Positions 16,640-26,812 of a stretch of 39,837 nucleotides of DNA are shown here, in pieces. The notes below the pieces were generated by a model. That model did not search any database. It was not told the origin of the DNA and saw nothing but the letters and a program-made list of their open reading frames with translations. Source of the stretch: Candidatus Omnitrophota bacterium (GTDB lineage Bacteria; Omnitrophota; Gorgyraeia; 2-01-FULL-45-10); NCBI GenBank assembly GCA_016935115.1, contig JAFGRN010000021.1, forward strand, positions 1-39,837, written 5' to 3'. Within the stretch, counting starts at the first letter, position 1; each line of letters begins with the position of its first letter. Both the position numbers and the translations under genes were made by a program.

Positions 16640-18706
16640 TTATTCAAAAAAATCTTCAATTTTAAGCAGTTCTTCCGCATTCTTTGCAATCGGGTCATTA
16701 TGAAACCTCTTGCGGATCGCGCCGTCATTCAAGTAATTGTTAAGCGCTATAAAACTCATCGCCTGGTCAAGGCATAGATAGGCAGTAGCTGCCTTGCCTG
16801 TTGCGACAGTTATGGCATCATAAAATCCGTATTCACCGTAACATTCATACTTATCAAGCATCACCCTGAGATTCTCTATACTCTCTTTAGGCGTAAATTC
16901 GAGCGCAAGAAACGAAGCGTGAGGCGTAATAACACCATCTTTATATCCTTTTGTTCCGAGTACTTTTACTCCGTATTCCGAATACCCTCCCTCCGGCACG
17001 CTGGATGGAGACATGCCGAATGCCGGATATTTTAATTTTTCCAGGGCATACTTAACCTGTATTATCGCATGCGCCCGGTCATTCGCTCCAAGCCCTTTAG
17101 GGGCGAGAGATTTCTCTTCCATTATAAGCGTAGGCATCAATGCCTCGAACATGCTTCCTCCCCAGCTCGGCACAAACTTCGTGCCTTCATACTCATAGTA
17201 ACCGCCAAAGAACTTAAAACCGAGGCATGTCTTCTCTTTCCTGTCTATCGGCATCTGGGTCTGCCAATCCCACGAAGCGGGAAACGTGCGCGCCATCGCG
17301 AACCAATGCTCCTTGGGCACATCGCCCTTACCTATAGCAATATAACTTGCCGCCCTGGGCTCTGTATACAAAACACCATACTGATATTCGGAATAGTAAT
17401 TGATGTTGGTATAGTAGCCATGATACATATGCCCTTCTACCGGATCATAAAATAAAGAGAAGTCCATGGGGCCAAGCAGCTTGTCGCACTTCTGTCCCAA
17501 CTCTTCAGGAAACGCATTCTTCGCGACAATGATCCCGGCGGCAAGCCATCCGCTGTCGACAAATGATATAAAATTGCTCGTCCTCTGAAATATTGTCACA
17601 TCATAATAATTGTAAGGAAACCCTTTGTACTTCTCCAGGATATCAATCGAGTCAAGCGTAGCATCCATGCGCCTGACAGCATCCTCTCTGGTAATAAAAC
17701 CCAGATCATACGCCGAGACTACACACATAAGATATACGCCTATATTAGTTATATTGGTATAATCTCCGACGCGTGTCTCTTTCGATATAGTGCATGCCTC
17801 TCCGAACCGGATATTATCGATCGGAAGGGCATATTCCATATCCACCAGTTTGTCAAAATACTTCCAGGTATCCCTGGCCAGTTCCATCAGAAACTCACGG
17901 TCATCTTCTGGAAATATCTTCTTCACAAAAACTTCCTTCGGAAAGCCGTGCAGCCTGGCGGCGAGAAATCTGGCGAACTCCTCAGGGTTGGATTCTTTAT
18001 CGGTCTTCTTCTTCCTGTGAGGGACTATGTCAGTTATCTTTGGCCCGGGCATCCATGTCTTGATAAACGCGAAATCATCGAAATAGAGGGTGCCTGCCGA
18101 ATTATCGACGCGTTTTTTTTCGAAACTTATTACGAACTCCTTCAGATCATGCCAATCAAGTATGCCATTCATTACCGGAAGCGGTATGGAGATCTTCTGC
18201 CACTTTCCGGTGACACCTTTCACGACATAGCTGGCCTGTATGGATTCGTCTTTCCCATCGGCATCCTTCTGGGTCTTTTTGAATTCTATCTTAAAGAGAG
18301 TGGTAAAGCCCGATTTTTCATCGCCCTTTACCCAAAATTCAAAATGATCGTACGATGACGCGTCGAGATTACCAAGCGGTATCCAGAAACCGTTGGCAGA
18401 ATCGGGTGGTGATTTTACGTTGTATTCCAGCTTAAGAGCCGCGCCGCTGTCACCGCGACGGGTCACCTTGTCGATAGCCGCGGCGATTGATTGGCCCATA
18501 TCATCGGGATATTTCTCCCATGTTCCACATTCGCCGCCGAAATTATTTACCAGCTCTCCTTTGCTGAAATCGGCAATGGTTTCCGTGGGAATTCCCTGAG
18601 GAATACCGCGATTATTAGCCAGGCCGTCTTTTACCGAACATCCGGCGCCGGCGAGCATAGCCAACACCAGGACGGCGTATAATAGTACGGCTCTCTGTAT
18701 CTTCAC
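16640..18706 (-). CDS. Lipoprotein with N-terminal CIA30-like domain and glucoamylase-fold (PF10091/GH144-like) domain
   Basis: 688 aa; lipobox LAGAGC; GFWIPLGNLDASSYDHFEFWVKGDEKSGFTTLFKIEFKK; PF10091-like FVPSWGGSMFEALMP, GGYSEYGVKVLGTKGYKDGVITPHASFLALEF, YGEYGFYDAI. Confidence 0.8.
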   Translation of the reverse strand: MKIQRAVLLYAVLVLAMLAGAGCSVKDGLANNRGIPQGIPTETIADFSKGELVNNFGGECGTWEKYPDDMGQSIAAAIDKVTRRGDSGAALKLEYNVKSPPDSANGFWIPLGNLDASSYDHFEFWVKGDEKSGFTTLFKIEFKKTQKDADGKDESIQASYVVKGVTGKWQKISIPLPVMNGILDWHDLKEFVISFEKKRVDNSAGTLYFDDFAFIKTWMPGPKITDIVPHRKKKTDKESNPEEFARFLAARLHGFPKEVFVKKIFPEDDREFLMELARDTWKYFDKLVDMEYALPIDNIRFGEACTISKETRVGDYTNITNIGVYLMCVVSAYDLGFITREDAVRRMDATLDSIDILEKYKGFPYNYYDVTIFQRTSNFISFVDSGWLAAGIIVAKNAFPEELGQKCDKLLGPMDFSLFYDPVEGHMYHGYYTNINYYSEYQYGVLYTEPRAASYIAIGKGDVPKEHWFAMARTFPASWDWQTQMPIDRKEKTCLGFKFFGGYYEYEGTKFVPSWGGSMFEALMPTLIMEEKSLAPKGLGANDRAHAIIQVKYALEKLKYPAFGMSPSSVPEGGYSEYGVKVLGTKGYKDGVITPHASFLALEFTPKESIENLRVMLDKYECYGEYGFYDAITVATGKAATAYLCLDQAMSFIALNNYLNDGAIRKRFHNDPIAKNAEELLKIEDFFE

Positions 18707-18727
18707 AATAACTCCCTGACCTGTCCA

Positions 18728-18778
18728 GTCATTGCGAGGAGGCTACAACCTCACTCTTGCCGACGCGGCAATCTATTT
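18728..18778. repeat. GTCATTGCGAGGAG repeat, copy A (truncated)
   Basis: gtcattgcgaggaggctacaacctcactcttgccgacgcggcaatctattt; shares gtcattgc(g/a)aggaggc, acctcactcttgccgacg and gcaatctat with copy C. Confidence 0.85.
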
Positions 18779-21700
18779 CTTGAACGGACTCTTACTCAGA
18801 TCTCTCTCGACACTGAGGATTTTTATAGAGCCTCTCGGCTTCTTAAGGTCGGCGGGCAAAATCATCTTATTGCCGGCCAGAGAGGCTCCTACTATGCCTT
18901 CCATCGCCTGTCGCAGCATCCATCCGGCAGCGCCGGTATACCCATGCCAGATCATTCTGCCCGGCTCAAAGTTGGTCAGAACATCCGCGGCCTGTTTATT
19001 GGGCTGTCCTCCATAAATCTCGATCTCTCCGGCACTCATGTGGGCGAGTGGCGATATCTTTGACCATAGTCTATAGGCGACCAAACGGTATTCATCCGCC
19101 TTGGTCCGCTTGCCTTGTTTCTCAAATTCTTCGGCAAGAATACGCGCCGCCCTCACGAGCCACTGCACACCATGGCAATACATGCCGTTCTCACGTACAC
19201 CTTCCGGATATTTACTGCTGCGGCCAAGGTAGGGTTTTGTATCTTCCCTTAGAGCCGGCCATCCCAGAAGTATGGCATTATCTTTTTCAAGGATCTTAAG
19301 TGCCGTATCGAATATAACAGACCCTCGCTCGAAGTTGATCCCGGATATAACAGCCCATGACGCGGTCAGGGCGTCTATCTCCCAGACTCCGCTGCCGGCT
19401 ATCCCTATCTCTGTACCATCATCATGTATGGCACGCAGGTATCTGTCGTTTCGCCACGTCTTCTCTATGGCATCCTTCAAAGCATTCATTCTTTTCGCGT
19501 AATAGTCCCTGCGCGCGGCGCCGTCTTTTTTCTCTATGATGCCCAGCATCTCTTTCAATATATAGTAGAGGAAAAATCCCAGCCAGACGCTCTCGCCGCG
19601 GCCTTCAGAACCTATCTCGTCGAGCCCGTCATTCCAGTCTCCTGTCTGAATAAGAGGCAGGCCATTTTTGCCCATGCGGTCGTTAAGAAGAAGATCTATG
19701 GACCTCATACAATGCCGGTATACAGTATCCGACCTTGTTGTCCTGTGATATAGATGCCCCCATCCCTGCTTATTCTTCGGAAGCTTCGCAAACGGGAACT
19801 CCGACTCCATGTAAGGCGTCATCACATCCAGGATGGAGTAATCGCCAGTGATTCTTACATATTCAGCCACCCCCCATGACAACCATACAGGGTTATCAGA
19901 GGCATGCGAGCGGCATGAGAACGCGGCCCGCCCGTCTGTGAGGGTGAAAAACCAGTGGAATACATCCCCCTCCACGAACTGCTGGGAGGCAGCCAGTATG
20001 ACCTGCTTGCGGGCAAGCGCCGGGTCGACCCATGCCATGTTGATCGTATCCTGCAGCTGATCCCTGAAGCCGTAAGCGCCGCTTGTCTGGTAAAATCCCC
20101 GGCGAGCCCAGATCCTCTCAGCCAGAGCCTGATACTTTAGCCAGTTCTGGTAACGGTCAAACTCAGGCTGGTCCGTACGTACCTTTACCGTATCCATCAG
20201 GCCAAGCCACCACTTGCGCGTCTCTTTCAAAGACTCTTCGGCCCTGGTGACATCCCTGTACTTATTTATGATCCCGACGGCTTTCTTTTTATCGTCAGCC
20301 TGTCCGAGAATTATCACTATTTTGTTTTCGCCATGCGCTGGAATATCCATCGTTCCCAACATACCTGCTATCTGGGCCGTATCGGTAAGCTGCGCCGCAT
20401 CAGGCATCGCTTTCTCTACCATGTATGGCCGCGCCGGGCCGCGGCCGAGCCCAAAAAATCGTCCGCGGCGTGTTTCCGTGCCCTCTGCCAGTATCGACAT
20501 TGAGACAAATGCGGGCCCTGAGCGGAATATATTACGCGGATTCTCATAGAACAACGCGTTCAAATTCTTGCAATAACGCCCTCCCAGCGGGCCCGATCTC
20601 TCGGGCATGAAACCCAGCACCATCTGGAAATACGGGGCCACTCTCATCTGTCTTGGATAGTCGGCATTATTAACTACCTTTAATATATATACTCCTGTCG
20701 TATCTTCCGGAGGAACGAATACGGTCAATTCTGTTGAAACGGTACCCTTCGTCATCCGGAATATGGCGCTGCCATCCACGCTAAATTCAGATTCATATTT
20801 TGCGGATTTGTCATTGAGCGGATGGAATGTGGGAGAATACCACTCATCCCGGGAACTGTCATAGAGATAGATCGCTTCCGATGGTATTTCTCTGGTCACC
20901 GTGTCGGCCCAGTCCGGCGTAAGACGGTTCTGCTGCGAATTGCCGTTGCATGATGTATGGAGTCCGCGGTTAGTGACCATCACCGAATGTATCGAGTTTG
21001 ATACCGCATGGTCGATAGGACGCGGCGTATACGGAGTATGCACTATGAGGCTGTTGCCGTCCTTTGAAAATGTTGAGTAAGGCTTGGATGTACCGGCAGG
21101 GATTTCGCCATGGCCGATTAGAAGCGGGCGCTTCTTCTTCTCCGGAGCAGGTGTAGTGGGCGCCTTAGGCTTCAGGTGCTTCTTTACAAGGTCGAGAGCC
21201 TTTTCTTTATTCTTGGCAAAGCCTATCATGAGACGCACCTTAACGGATCCGCCTGCTGCTACAGGAGTATCTATCAGCAGACTGCCTATCGGGTCAAAAG
21301 TAGGATAGCCGGCAGTATCTATGGGGGGCAGGAAGTCCAGATTCTCCAATATCCGTGGCGACCAGATGCTCCTGGCGCGCCCGATAAAGTCCACCCGGGC
21401 GCTCTGAAATCCCTCGGCAGGCGCATCAGATGCGAGGATACCCATAGACTTGGTCGCCTTCTGCCATGAAAGTACAGTATTGAGGCCTCTCACATATTCC
21501 ATCTCCGGATAAAGCCTTGAGTACTGTGTATGGAACCTGTCATGTATGCCGCCATTCAATACCCATTCCAGATATGGAACTATCTTTAACCGGCGCTGCT
21601 TGCCAGACAGGTCCTCAAGTGTTATCTCCCATATCTCGGCCGTAGAATCCTGGTCGGGAAGGAGTATCTCTATGGTGGTCCTGACATCATTGGCCGCGTT

Positions 21701-24700
21701 CATTACCTTGATAGAATCGTCAGATCTCTTAACATACGAAGGCGCAAATTTCTCTGTCGGGAAGTTGCCTATTACCGGCCATGCGCGCGCTGCGCCTGCC
21801 GGAGGTTCGGCCGCGTCAACTACAAAGAGTATCCTGCCGCACGGGTCGATCGTATCATATGAGCGCCTCGTAACATCCGCTTCTTTGGCTATAACTTCGC
21901 TATAGGCGTCGCTATTCTCCTTCATCGTGATTTTATACTCCCTATTAGAGAGTTCATAACTCGCTATGCGGCGCCTGCGGGCGCGCCTGCCAAAAGCGCG
22001 AAGGCCGAATGATATGGCCGTACACGCAATTATTGCCGCGGCAATAACCGCCAAGAGCCAGATGACCGGCAGCGACTGTATCATGCCGGCCAGCCCCTTA
22101 TCCGCCGACGCATTCTGTATTGCCTGCGATGTGTTCCATACCTGTTCCCATTCTTTGCCGCGCGGGATATAAAATGGGATAAGAAGCGGCGCCCATGTAG
22201 TGAAACGCTTGACGCCTTCCGGTATGTACCGCTGGGCCGAAGCGGAGCCTATGAAACGGCCTATCCTCTCGTCGAGCGCATCCATTCCGATAAAACTGAG
22301 GTTAACCAAAGAAGCCACGCGCAGTCCCATGTGATCCATCCATATCAGAACGCGGAACCAGTCAAATGCAAGGATCCATATAAAGACCTGCATGCTCCAG
22401 GCTCTAAAACCCTCCGGAGTCATCGTTATATTGTTAAATATGGCAAATACCGTACGGATAGCGCCGTCCTGGTTATACCATGTCGGATCCGGCATCATTC
22501 GCAGGAATGTGAATATGATAGGCGACATCCAGAGGCCCCATCGGAGAACATATATCATGTGCTCAACTAGTTGGGCAAAACCTGCTCTCGAAAAGAAGAA
22601 TTTTATCGGCGTCGTATCCTTCTCGAAGAAAGACTGCAAAAACACCTTGTTTATCGCGAAGAGCCATGCCGCTATCGACCAGTTTATTACCCCGGCTAAA
22701 GATTCGGTGAATAGGAGCTTTACCCCGCCTGTGTAACTGCCCAGGTCTATGCGGCCCCACTTATTAACGAACGGATAGGTAATATAATCGGTAGCGGAAA
22801 GCCCGGAGCTTACATATAGCTTGAATTTCTCTATTACTACCGGTACCTGCCGCGAATCGAGATAGAATGCCAGAGCCGAGCCTACAAACGCTCCCAGGCA
22901 TGAGTCAACAAAGTAGAGCCTCCACGACTGGATCTTGCCGCGTTTCTGAATGGCATATATGACATCCCTTAGGAAACTTATGCCGCCAGAAGCGATAACG
23001 CCCATGCATAATCCGAATAGAATCCGGTCAGGCATCCCGTTTTTAAACATGTTGCAGGTGATCATTATGGCAAAGGCCAGGCCGGCTATTGCGCCCCTGG
23101 CGCACAGGGTCAGATCCTTATAGCTGTACTGCAGGCGCTCGAAGAACCTTATACTGCCGTCAAAACTCTCTATTATGGTCTTAAAGAACGGAAAGAGCGC
23201 CGCGCCGAGAAGTATACCCATTAAGATCGGTATGGCGCACATCACTTTCTGAGATACAGGAGCTGTAAGGGTCATGCTGAACACATAAAGTATGGCTACG
23301 AGAATACCGCTGTAGGCCATCCCTTTCTTTGTGCCTGCATTCACATGCTTCGCAATCGTCTCGGTGGACGGCGCGATCTTCTTTCCGGCATCCAGAAGCG
23401 CACCGGTAATAAGATAAACCTCGCCCCAGAGCCCGGCGAACGAAAGCATAGAAGTCAGAATACTCGACAGAGCCCTGAACCCCGCCGGCAGCTTGGCGAT
23501 AAATACGTTCGAACCGAAATTAGCAATGACCGGAGCCACAACCACTCCCAGCGATACCAGGAACATGTAGAGATGCGCCTTCCATCCCTTTATAACCCTG
23601 TCCTTTGTCGCCAGGCTTATGGCATTCATGGTGATCTCATTAAATACGATCATCACTATAGCGCGGCCTATCAATTCCACTATGTCGGGCCAGTAGACGC
23701 TCATGCCGAGCGTTAAACCATTGCCGAGCGCCCTCAGGGCCGCCACATTCTCCAAGAGAAGCAGCCAGTTAAACAGAAACGGCGCGCCCGCAATGATCAC
23801 TCCGGATATGGCGCTTATATGTTTATCCGAAGAAGCGAGTGATCTGGCGTTCGCGGCATGGTATACGACAAAGGCAAGAGCGGCTATGGTATTGCTGAAG
23901 GTAAGCATCTGTACCCATGATGAAGGAGGCTGCAGAAGTCCCATCCCGCTGGAGGCCGCCGCAAGCATCCCCGAGATTACCACATTCCAAAAGATTTCGG
24001 ACACCGTAAGATGCGCGCCGGTGATATTAAACTTCAGGAGCTCAGGTATCGCCACCCCGATGATTGCCACGCACAGAAAACCAAAAGTAAGCCCTGTTTC
24101 GAGCGGATTCATCGCTCCCGATGAATGGATATATAGCGCCGCGCCTATTATCGCAACAGCGACAATACCATATAGCAGGTCTCTGGGTAATTTTATTCCC
24201 GGAATCTTCGCGGAAAACTTACCGAGTAGAGCGGCAATTAACGCTAATATGATACCTAAGAAAAGAACAAGTCCTGCCTTAACGGCCGGCATATATTTCT
24301 GCAGGGGGCTGAGCTTATAAAAATTGAGGTCAAAATAGAGAGCCCCCTCAAGACGTTTATTGCTGTCCATAGGGCTTACCACAAACACGACTTCGGTGAG
24401 CTTACCTATCCTCTCCCAGTCAACCGATGCCTGTACATAACTCCATTCCGGACCGAGCCTCATAGGCACTGCCTGCACAGCCCTGTCCCCCTTCACTTCG
24501 AGCTTAACCGTAACTTCCTTCAATTCCACAGCGCTCTGAGGTTTGACACCCGCCCTTACTGCGTCAACCATGCCGGCCTGGAACTTTGAGGGATAATTCT
24601 TGGTCCAAAGACCTACTATCGCGCCCGGGAATATAGTATAGTCAAACTTCAGGACCTCTTTACCCGCTGACTCTTCCATCTCCGAATTCACGCCGGCTAT

Positions 24701-24985
24701 AGCGGGCCCCATATTGAACATGCCGTTCTCTTCTGCTTCCAGAATACTGAATCCGGTAGGGTCATCTATTATCTTACCGCGTTCTACGGCAGCGAAGGAG
24801 GAAGCGATCAGCATTGCCATAAATATAACCGTCATTGCGAGGAGACCGACATGTCCCGAGCGAAGCCGAGGGAAGGCCGACGCGGCAATCTTGCCTTTAG
24901 ATTGCTTCAAGCGCTTCGCGCTTTCGCAATGACGAGGATGGATTTTATCCCGCAGCAAGCGCAATGACAAAACAGAACTTCTCAT
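18773..24985 (-). CDS. Giant polytopic membrane protein with C-terminal GH94 (NdvB/cyclic glucan synthase C-terminal-like) module
   Basis: 2070 aa. Leader plus beta-rich N-terminal domain (~24310-24790), many TM helices (~22000-24300), R-rich RAFGRRARRRR, two GH94-type beta-sandwich regions, then QTSGAYGFRDQLQDTINMAWVDP, LIQTGDWNDGLDEIG, GVRENGMYCHGVQW, MIWHGYTGAAGWMLRQAMEGIVG. CAGGAG ribosome binding site before the 24985 ATG. Confidence 0.85.
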   Translation of the reverse strand: MRSSVLSLRLLRDKIHPRHCESAKRLKQSKGKIAASAFPRLRSGHVGLLAMTVIFMAMLIASSFAAVERGKIIDDPTGFSILEAEENGMFNMGPAIAGVNSEMEESAGKEVLKFDYTIFPGAIVGLWTKNYPSKFQAGMVDAVRAGVKPQSAVELKEVTVKLEVKGDRAVQAVPMRLGPEWSYVQASVDWERIGKLTEVVFVVSPMDSNKRLEGALYFDLNFYKLSPLQKYMPAVKAGLVLFLGIILALIAALLGKFSAKIPGIKLPRDLLYGIVAVAIIGAALYIHSSGAMNPLETGLTFGFLCVAIIGVAIPELLKFNITGAHLTVSEIFWNVVISGMLAAASSGMGLLQPPSSWVQMLTFSNTIAALAFVVYHAANARSLASSDKHISAISGVIIAGAPFLFNWLLLLENVAALRALGNGLTLGMSVYWPDIVELIGRAIVMIVFNEITMNAISLATKDRVIKGWKAHLYMFLVSLGVVVAPVIANFGSNVFIAKLPAGFRALSSILTSMLSFAGLWGEVYLITGALLDAGKKIAPSTETIAKHVNAGTKKGMAYSGILVAILYVFSMTLTAPVSQKVMCAIPILMGILLGAALFPFFKTIIESFDGSIRFFERLQYSYKDLTLCARGAIAGLAFAIMITCNMFKNGMPDRILFGLCMGVIASGGISFLRDVIYAIQKRGKIQSWRLYFVDSCLGAFVGSALAFYLDSRQVPVVIEKFKLYVSSGLSATDYITYPFVNKWGRIDLGSYTGGVKLLFTESLAGVINWSIAAWLFAINKVFLQSFFEKDTTPIKFFFSRAGFAQLVEHMIYVLRWGLWMSPIIFTFLRMMPDPTWYNQDGAIRTVFAIFNNITMTPEGFRAWSMQVFIWILAFDWFRVLIWMDHMGLRVASLVNLSFIGMDALDERIGRFIGSASAQRYIPEGVKRFTTWAPLLIPFYIPRGKEWEQVWNTSQAIQNASADKGLAGMIQSLPVIWLLAVIAAAIIACTAISFGLRAFGRRARRRRIASYELSNREYKITMKENSDAYSEVIAKEADVTRRSYDTIDPCGRILFVVDAAEPPAGAARAWPVIGNFPTEKFAPSYVKRSDDSIKVMNAANDVRTTIEILLPDQDSTAEIWEITLEDLSGKQRRLKIVPYLEWVLNGGIHDRFHTQYSRLYPEMEYVRGLNTVLSWQKATKSMGILASDAPAEGFQSARVDFIGRARSIWSPRILENLDFLPPIDTAGYPTFDPIGSLLIDTPVAAGGSVKVRLMIGFAKNKEKALDLVKKHLKPKAPTTPAPEKKKRPLLIGHGEIPAGTSKPYSTFSKDGNSLIVHTPYTPRPIDHAVSNSIHSVMVTNRGLHTSCNGNSQQNRLTPDWADTVTREIPSEAIYLYDSSRDEWYSPTFHPLNDKSAKYESEFSVDGSAIFRMTKGTVSTELTVFVPPEDTTGVYILKVVNNADYPRQMRVAPYFQMVLGFMPERSGPLGGRYCKNLNALFYENPRNIFRSGPAFVSMSILAEGTETRRGRFFGLGRGPARPYMVEKAMPDAAQLTDTAQIAGMLGTMDIPAHGENKIVIILGQADDKKKAVGIINKYRDVTRAEESLKETRKWWLGLMDTVKVRTDQPEFDRYQNWLKYQALAERIWARRGFYQTSGAYGFRDQLQDTINMAWVDPALARKQVILAASQQFVEGDVFHWFFTLTDGRAAFSCRSHASDNPVWLSWGVAEYVRITGDYSILDVMTPYMESEFPFAKLPKNKQGWGHLYHRTTRSDTVYRHCMRSIDLLLNDRMGKNGLPLIQTGDWNDGLDEIGSEGRGESVWLGFFLYYILKEMLGIIEKKDGAARRDYYAKRMNALKDAIEKTWRNDRYLRAIHDDGTEIGIAGSGVWEIDALTASWAVISGINFERGSVIFDTALKILEKDNAILLGWPALREDTKPYLGRSSKYPEGVRENGMYCHGVQWLVRAARILAEEFEKQGKRTKADEYRLVAYRLWSKISPLAHMSAGEIEIYGGQPNKQAADVLTNFEPGRMIWHGYTGAAGWMLRQAMEGIVGASLAGNKMILPADLKKPRGSIKILSVERDLSKSPFKK
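24831..24933. repeat. GTCATTGCGAGGAG repeat, copy B, inside the 5' end of the giant GH94 ORF
   Basis: Starts gtcattgcgaggag, ends tcgcaatgac (inverted ends), internal gccgacgcggcaatc...tttagattgc. Another gcaatgac lies at 24961-24968. Confidence 0.85.
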
Positions 24986-25015
24986 AATAATAACTCCTGT
25001 ATTTATTTAGGATTA

Positions 25016-26806
25016 CTATTTCACTATGATCGTAATGTTTACGTCTTTCTGGATATCTTTCCTGACGCCTTTATTCGGAACGCGTACCAGCCCGAAATCA
25101 TCAACCTTAACCGACATCTTATAAACACCGGGCTCATTCGGTGCCTGCCAGGTCTTTGTCTCGGACTCATTATCATCGGTAAACTTTCCGTCTTCACTGG
25201 CCCAGTGCAGGAAAAGGAGATCTTTCTCCGTTTCTTCCCGCAGCATCTTGGGAAGCCTTGAGGGGTCTTCTTTATCCAGCTGGTATTCATTAAACCTGTC
25301 TTCATCGACAATGCCCTGAAGAGCCATCTGCAATTTCGCACCCTTGGGGGCCTCAATTGTAATAGTTCCGTCATCGGCAGTGGTCATCGGAGCCAGTTCC
25401 GACCCGATAGTTACAGTTACCTTAACATCTGTAGGCTGATATACATCCCATACTTTATACGTTTCGGTCGAATCACTTCCAAAGGTCGGGGCAGCATCAT
25501 TATCCTTAATATTCTTTATGTCATCGCGGATCATCTTGGAGGTATGCGCATACATGCTGTTGGGCTCTATCTTCTTCAGTTCATCTTCGGCCGTTTCATA
25601 ATTCTTGGCTGTATAATAAAGCATGGCTATAAGAACGCGCACATAGTCTCCCGCTCCCTGCCTGTAGTATTTGCTCATCAGCCCCCTGAGGTTCTCGATC
25701 GCTTTATCGCGCGGCAGGTTCTCATAATAGACCTTTGCGAGCATCTCAAATGCCTTATCGAACCAGACGCTGTTTTTATACTTCTCAAGAAAGCCTTCCA
25801 GCTGCGATATGGACCTGACATGATCTTTCATATTATAGTAGGTCATCGCCAGTTTATAGCTGCCGTAATCCGACGGCGGCAGGTCACCATACTTTTCTAT
25901 ATATGATTCATAATACTTCCTGGCATCCTTAAATTTTCCCGCATCATAATATTTCTCGCCGATCTCCATCACCTTGGCGGCCATCTCCTCTTTATTATAA
26001 TATGCGGGCGCGGCGGCGATATACTGCTCATAAAGCGCGGATGCTTCTTTCATGCTGTTCTGTAAAAAATGGTGGTCGGCTGATTTCATAATCTCATCTA
26101 CGACTTCCTGCGCTTCTTTCGGATCGACCTTTGAAGCATAGAGCAACCTGATCTTTATAGCCTGCTTATCAAGCCCCATATCGTTAAGGTCTTCTGAGAC
26201 CCTGGCAAGCTCTTCCCTGCAGATCTTCCGGTCATCATTATATTTGGAGATCTGGAGGGCAACGGCATCGAGCATGGCATCCGCTTTCTGGGGCTGCAGT
26301 TTCTCCCTGAATACTATAAATTTTAATACATTATTATCTATCACAAGGCTCTTGGATTGTGTCATGGCAGGAACTTTATCAAGGTGTTCTATTGCCTCGG
26401 CAAAGTACTTATCGTTTACCGACATATAGAGCCTGCCGGCTTCTATCTCATTACTCTTGGACAGACATGAAAGCTGGTCCAACCGGGCTTTCGCTATGGC
26501 ATAATTAAGATAGTCTTTATTATTAAATTCCGGCTTCTGCAAAGCGGCATTGCCTTCGGCAACAAACTTGTCATAATTTTCGAAGGCGCAACAGTCCGAG
26601 AAGGAATCGGCTATGAGTTTACGCAGAGCGGCGTCCTCCCTAAGGCCATCAATCTGCGAAATAATACTGTTAAATTTAGCTGGAGGAGAAACCCTTTTCT
26701 CGGCCCCTGTGACCGAAGCTTCTTCCGCCTGCGTAAACGCGGCAGCGGAATACGCTAAAAATATACAAACCAGAATCGCGGCCAATATCGTTTTCTGTCT
26801 ATCCAT
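25016..26806 (-). CDS. Secreted TPR-repeat protein with C-terminal Ig/PKD-like domain
   Basis: 596 aa; signal peptide AAILVCIFLAYSAAAFTQA; TPR-like units (EKYYDAGKFKDARKYYESYIEKYG); C-terminal WASEDGKFTDDNESETKTWQAPNEPGVYKMSVKVDD. Confidence 0.7.
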   Translation of the reverse strand: MDRQKTILAAILVCIFLAYSAAAFTQAEEASVTGAEKRVSPPAKFNSIISQIDGLREDAALRKLIADSFSDCCAFENYDKFVAEGNAALQKPEFNNKDYLNYAIAKARLDQLSCLSKSNEIEAGRLYMSVNDKYFAEAIEHLDKVPAMTQSKSLVIDNNVLKFIVFREKLQPQKADAMLDAVALQISKYNDDRKICREELARVSEDLNDMGLDKQAIKIRLLYASKVDPKEAQEVVDEIMKSADHHFLQNSMKEASALYEQYIAAAPAYYNKEEMAAKVMEIGEKYYDAGKFKDARKYYESYIEKYGDLPPSDYGSYKLAMTYYNMKDHVRSISQLEGFLEKYKNSVWFDKAFEMLAKVYYENLPRDKAIENLRGLMSKYYRQGAGDYVRVLIAMLYYTAKNYETAEDELKKIEPNSMYAHTSKMIRDDIKNIKDNDAAPTFGSDSTETYKVWDVYQPTDVKVTVTIGSELAPMTTADDGTITIEAPKGAKLQMALQGIVDEDRFNEYQLDKEDPSRLPKMLREETEKDLLFLHWASEDGKFTDDNESETKTWQAPNEPGVYKMSVKVDDFGLVRVPNKGVRKDIQKDVNITIIVK

Positions 26807-26812
26807 AATATA

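Noticed and set aside
18773-24985. Calling the giant protein a full cyclic beta-1,2-glucan synthase (NdvB)
   Set aside because: Only the GH94 part matches; no GT84-like motifs seen in the N-terminal half.
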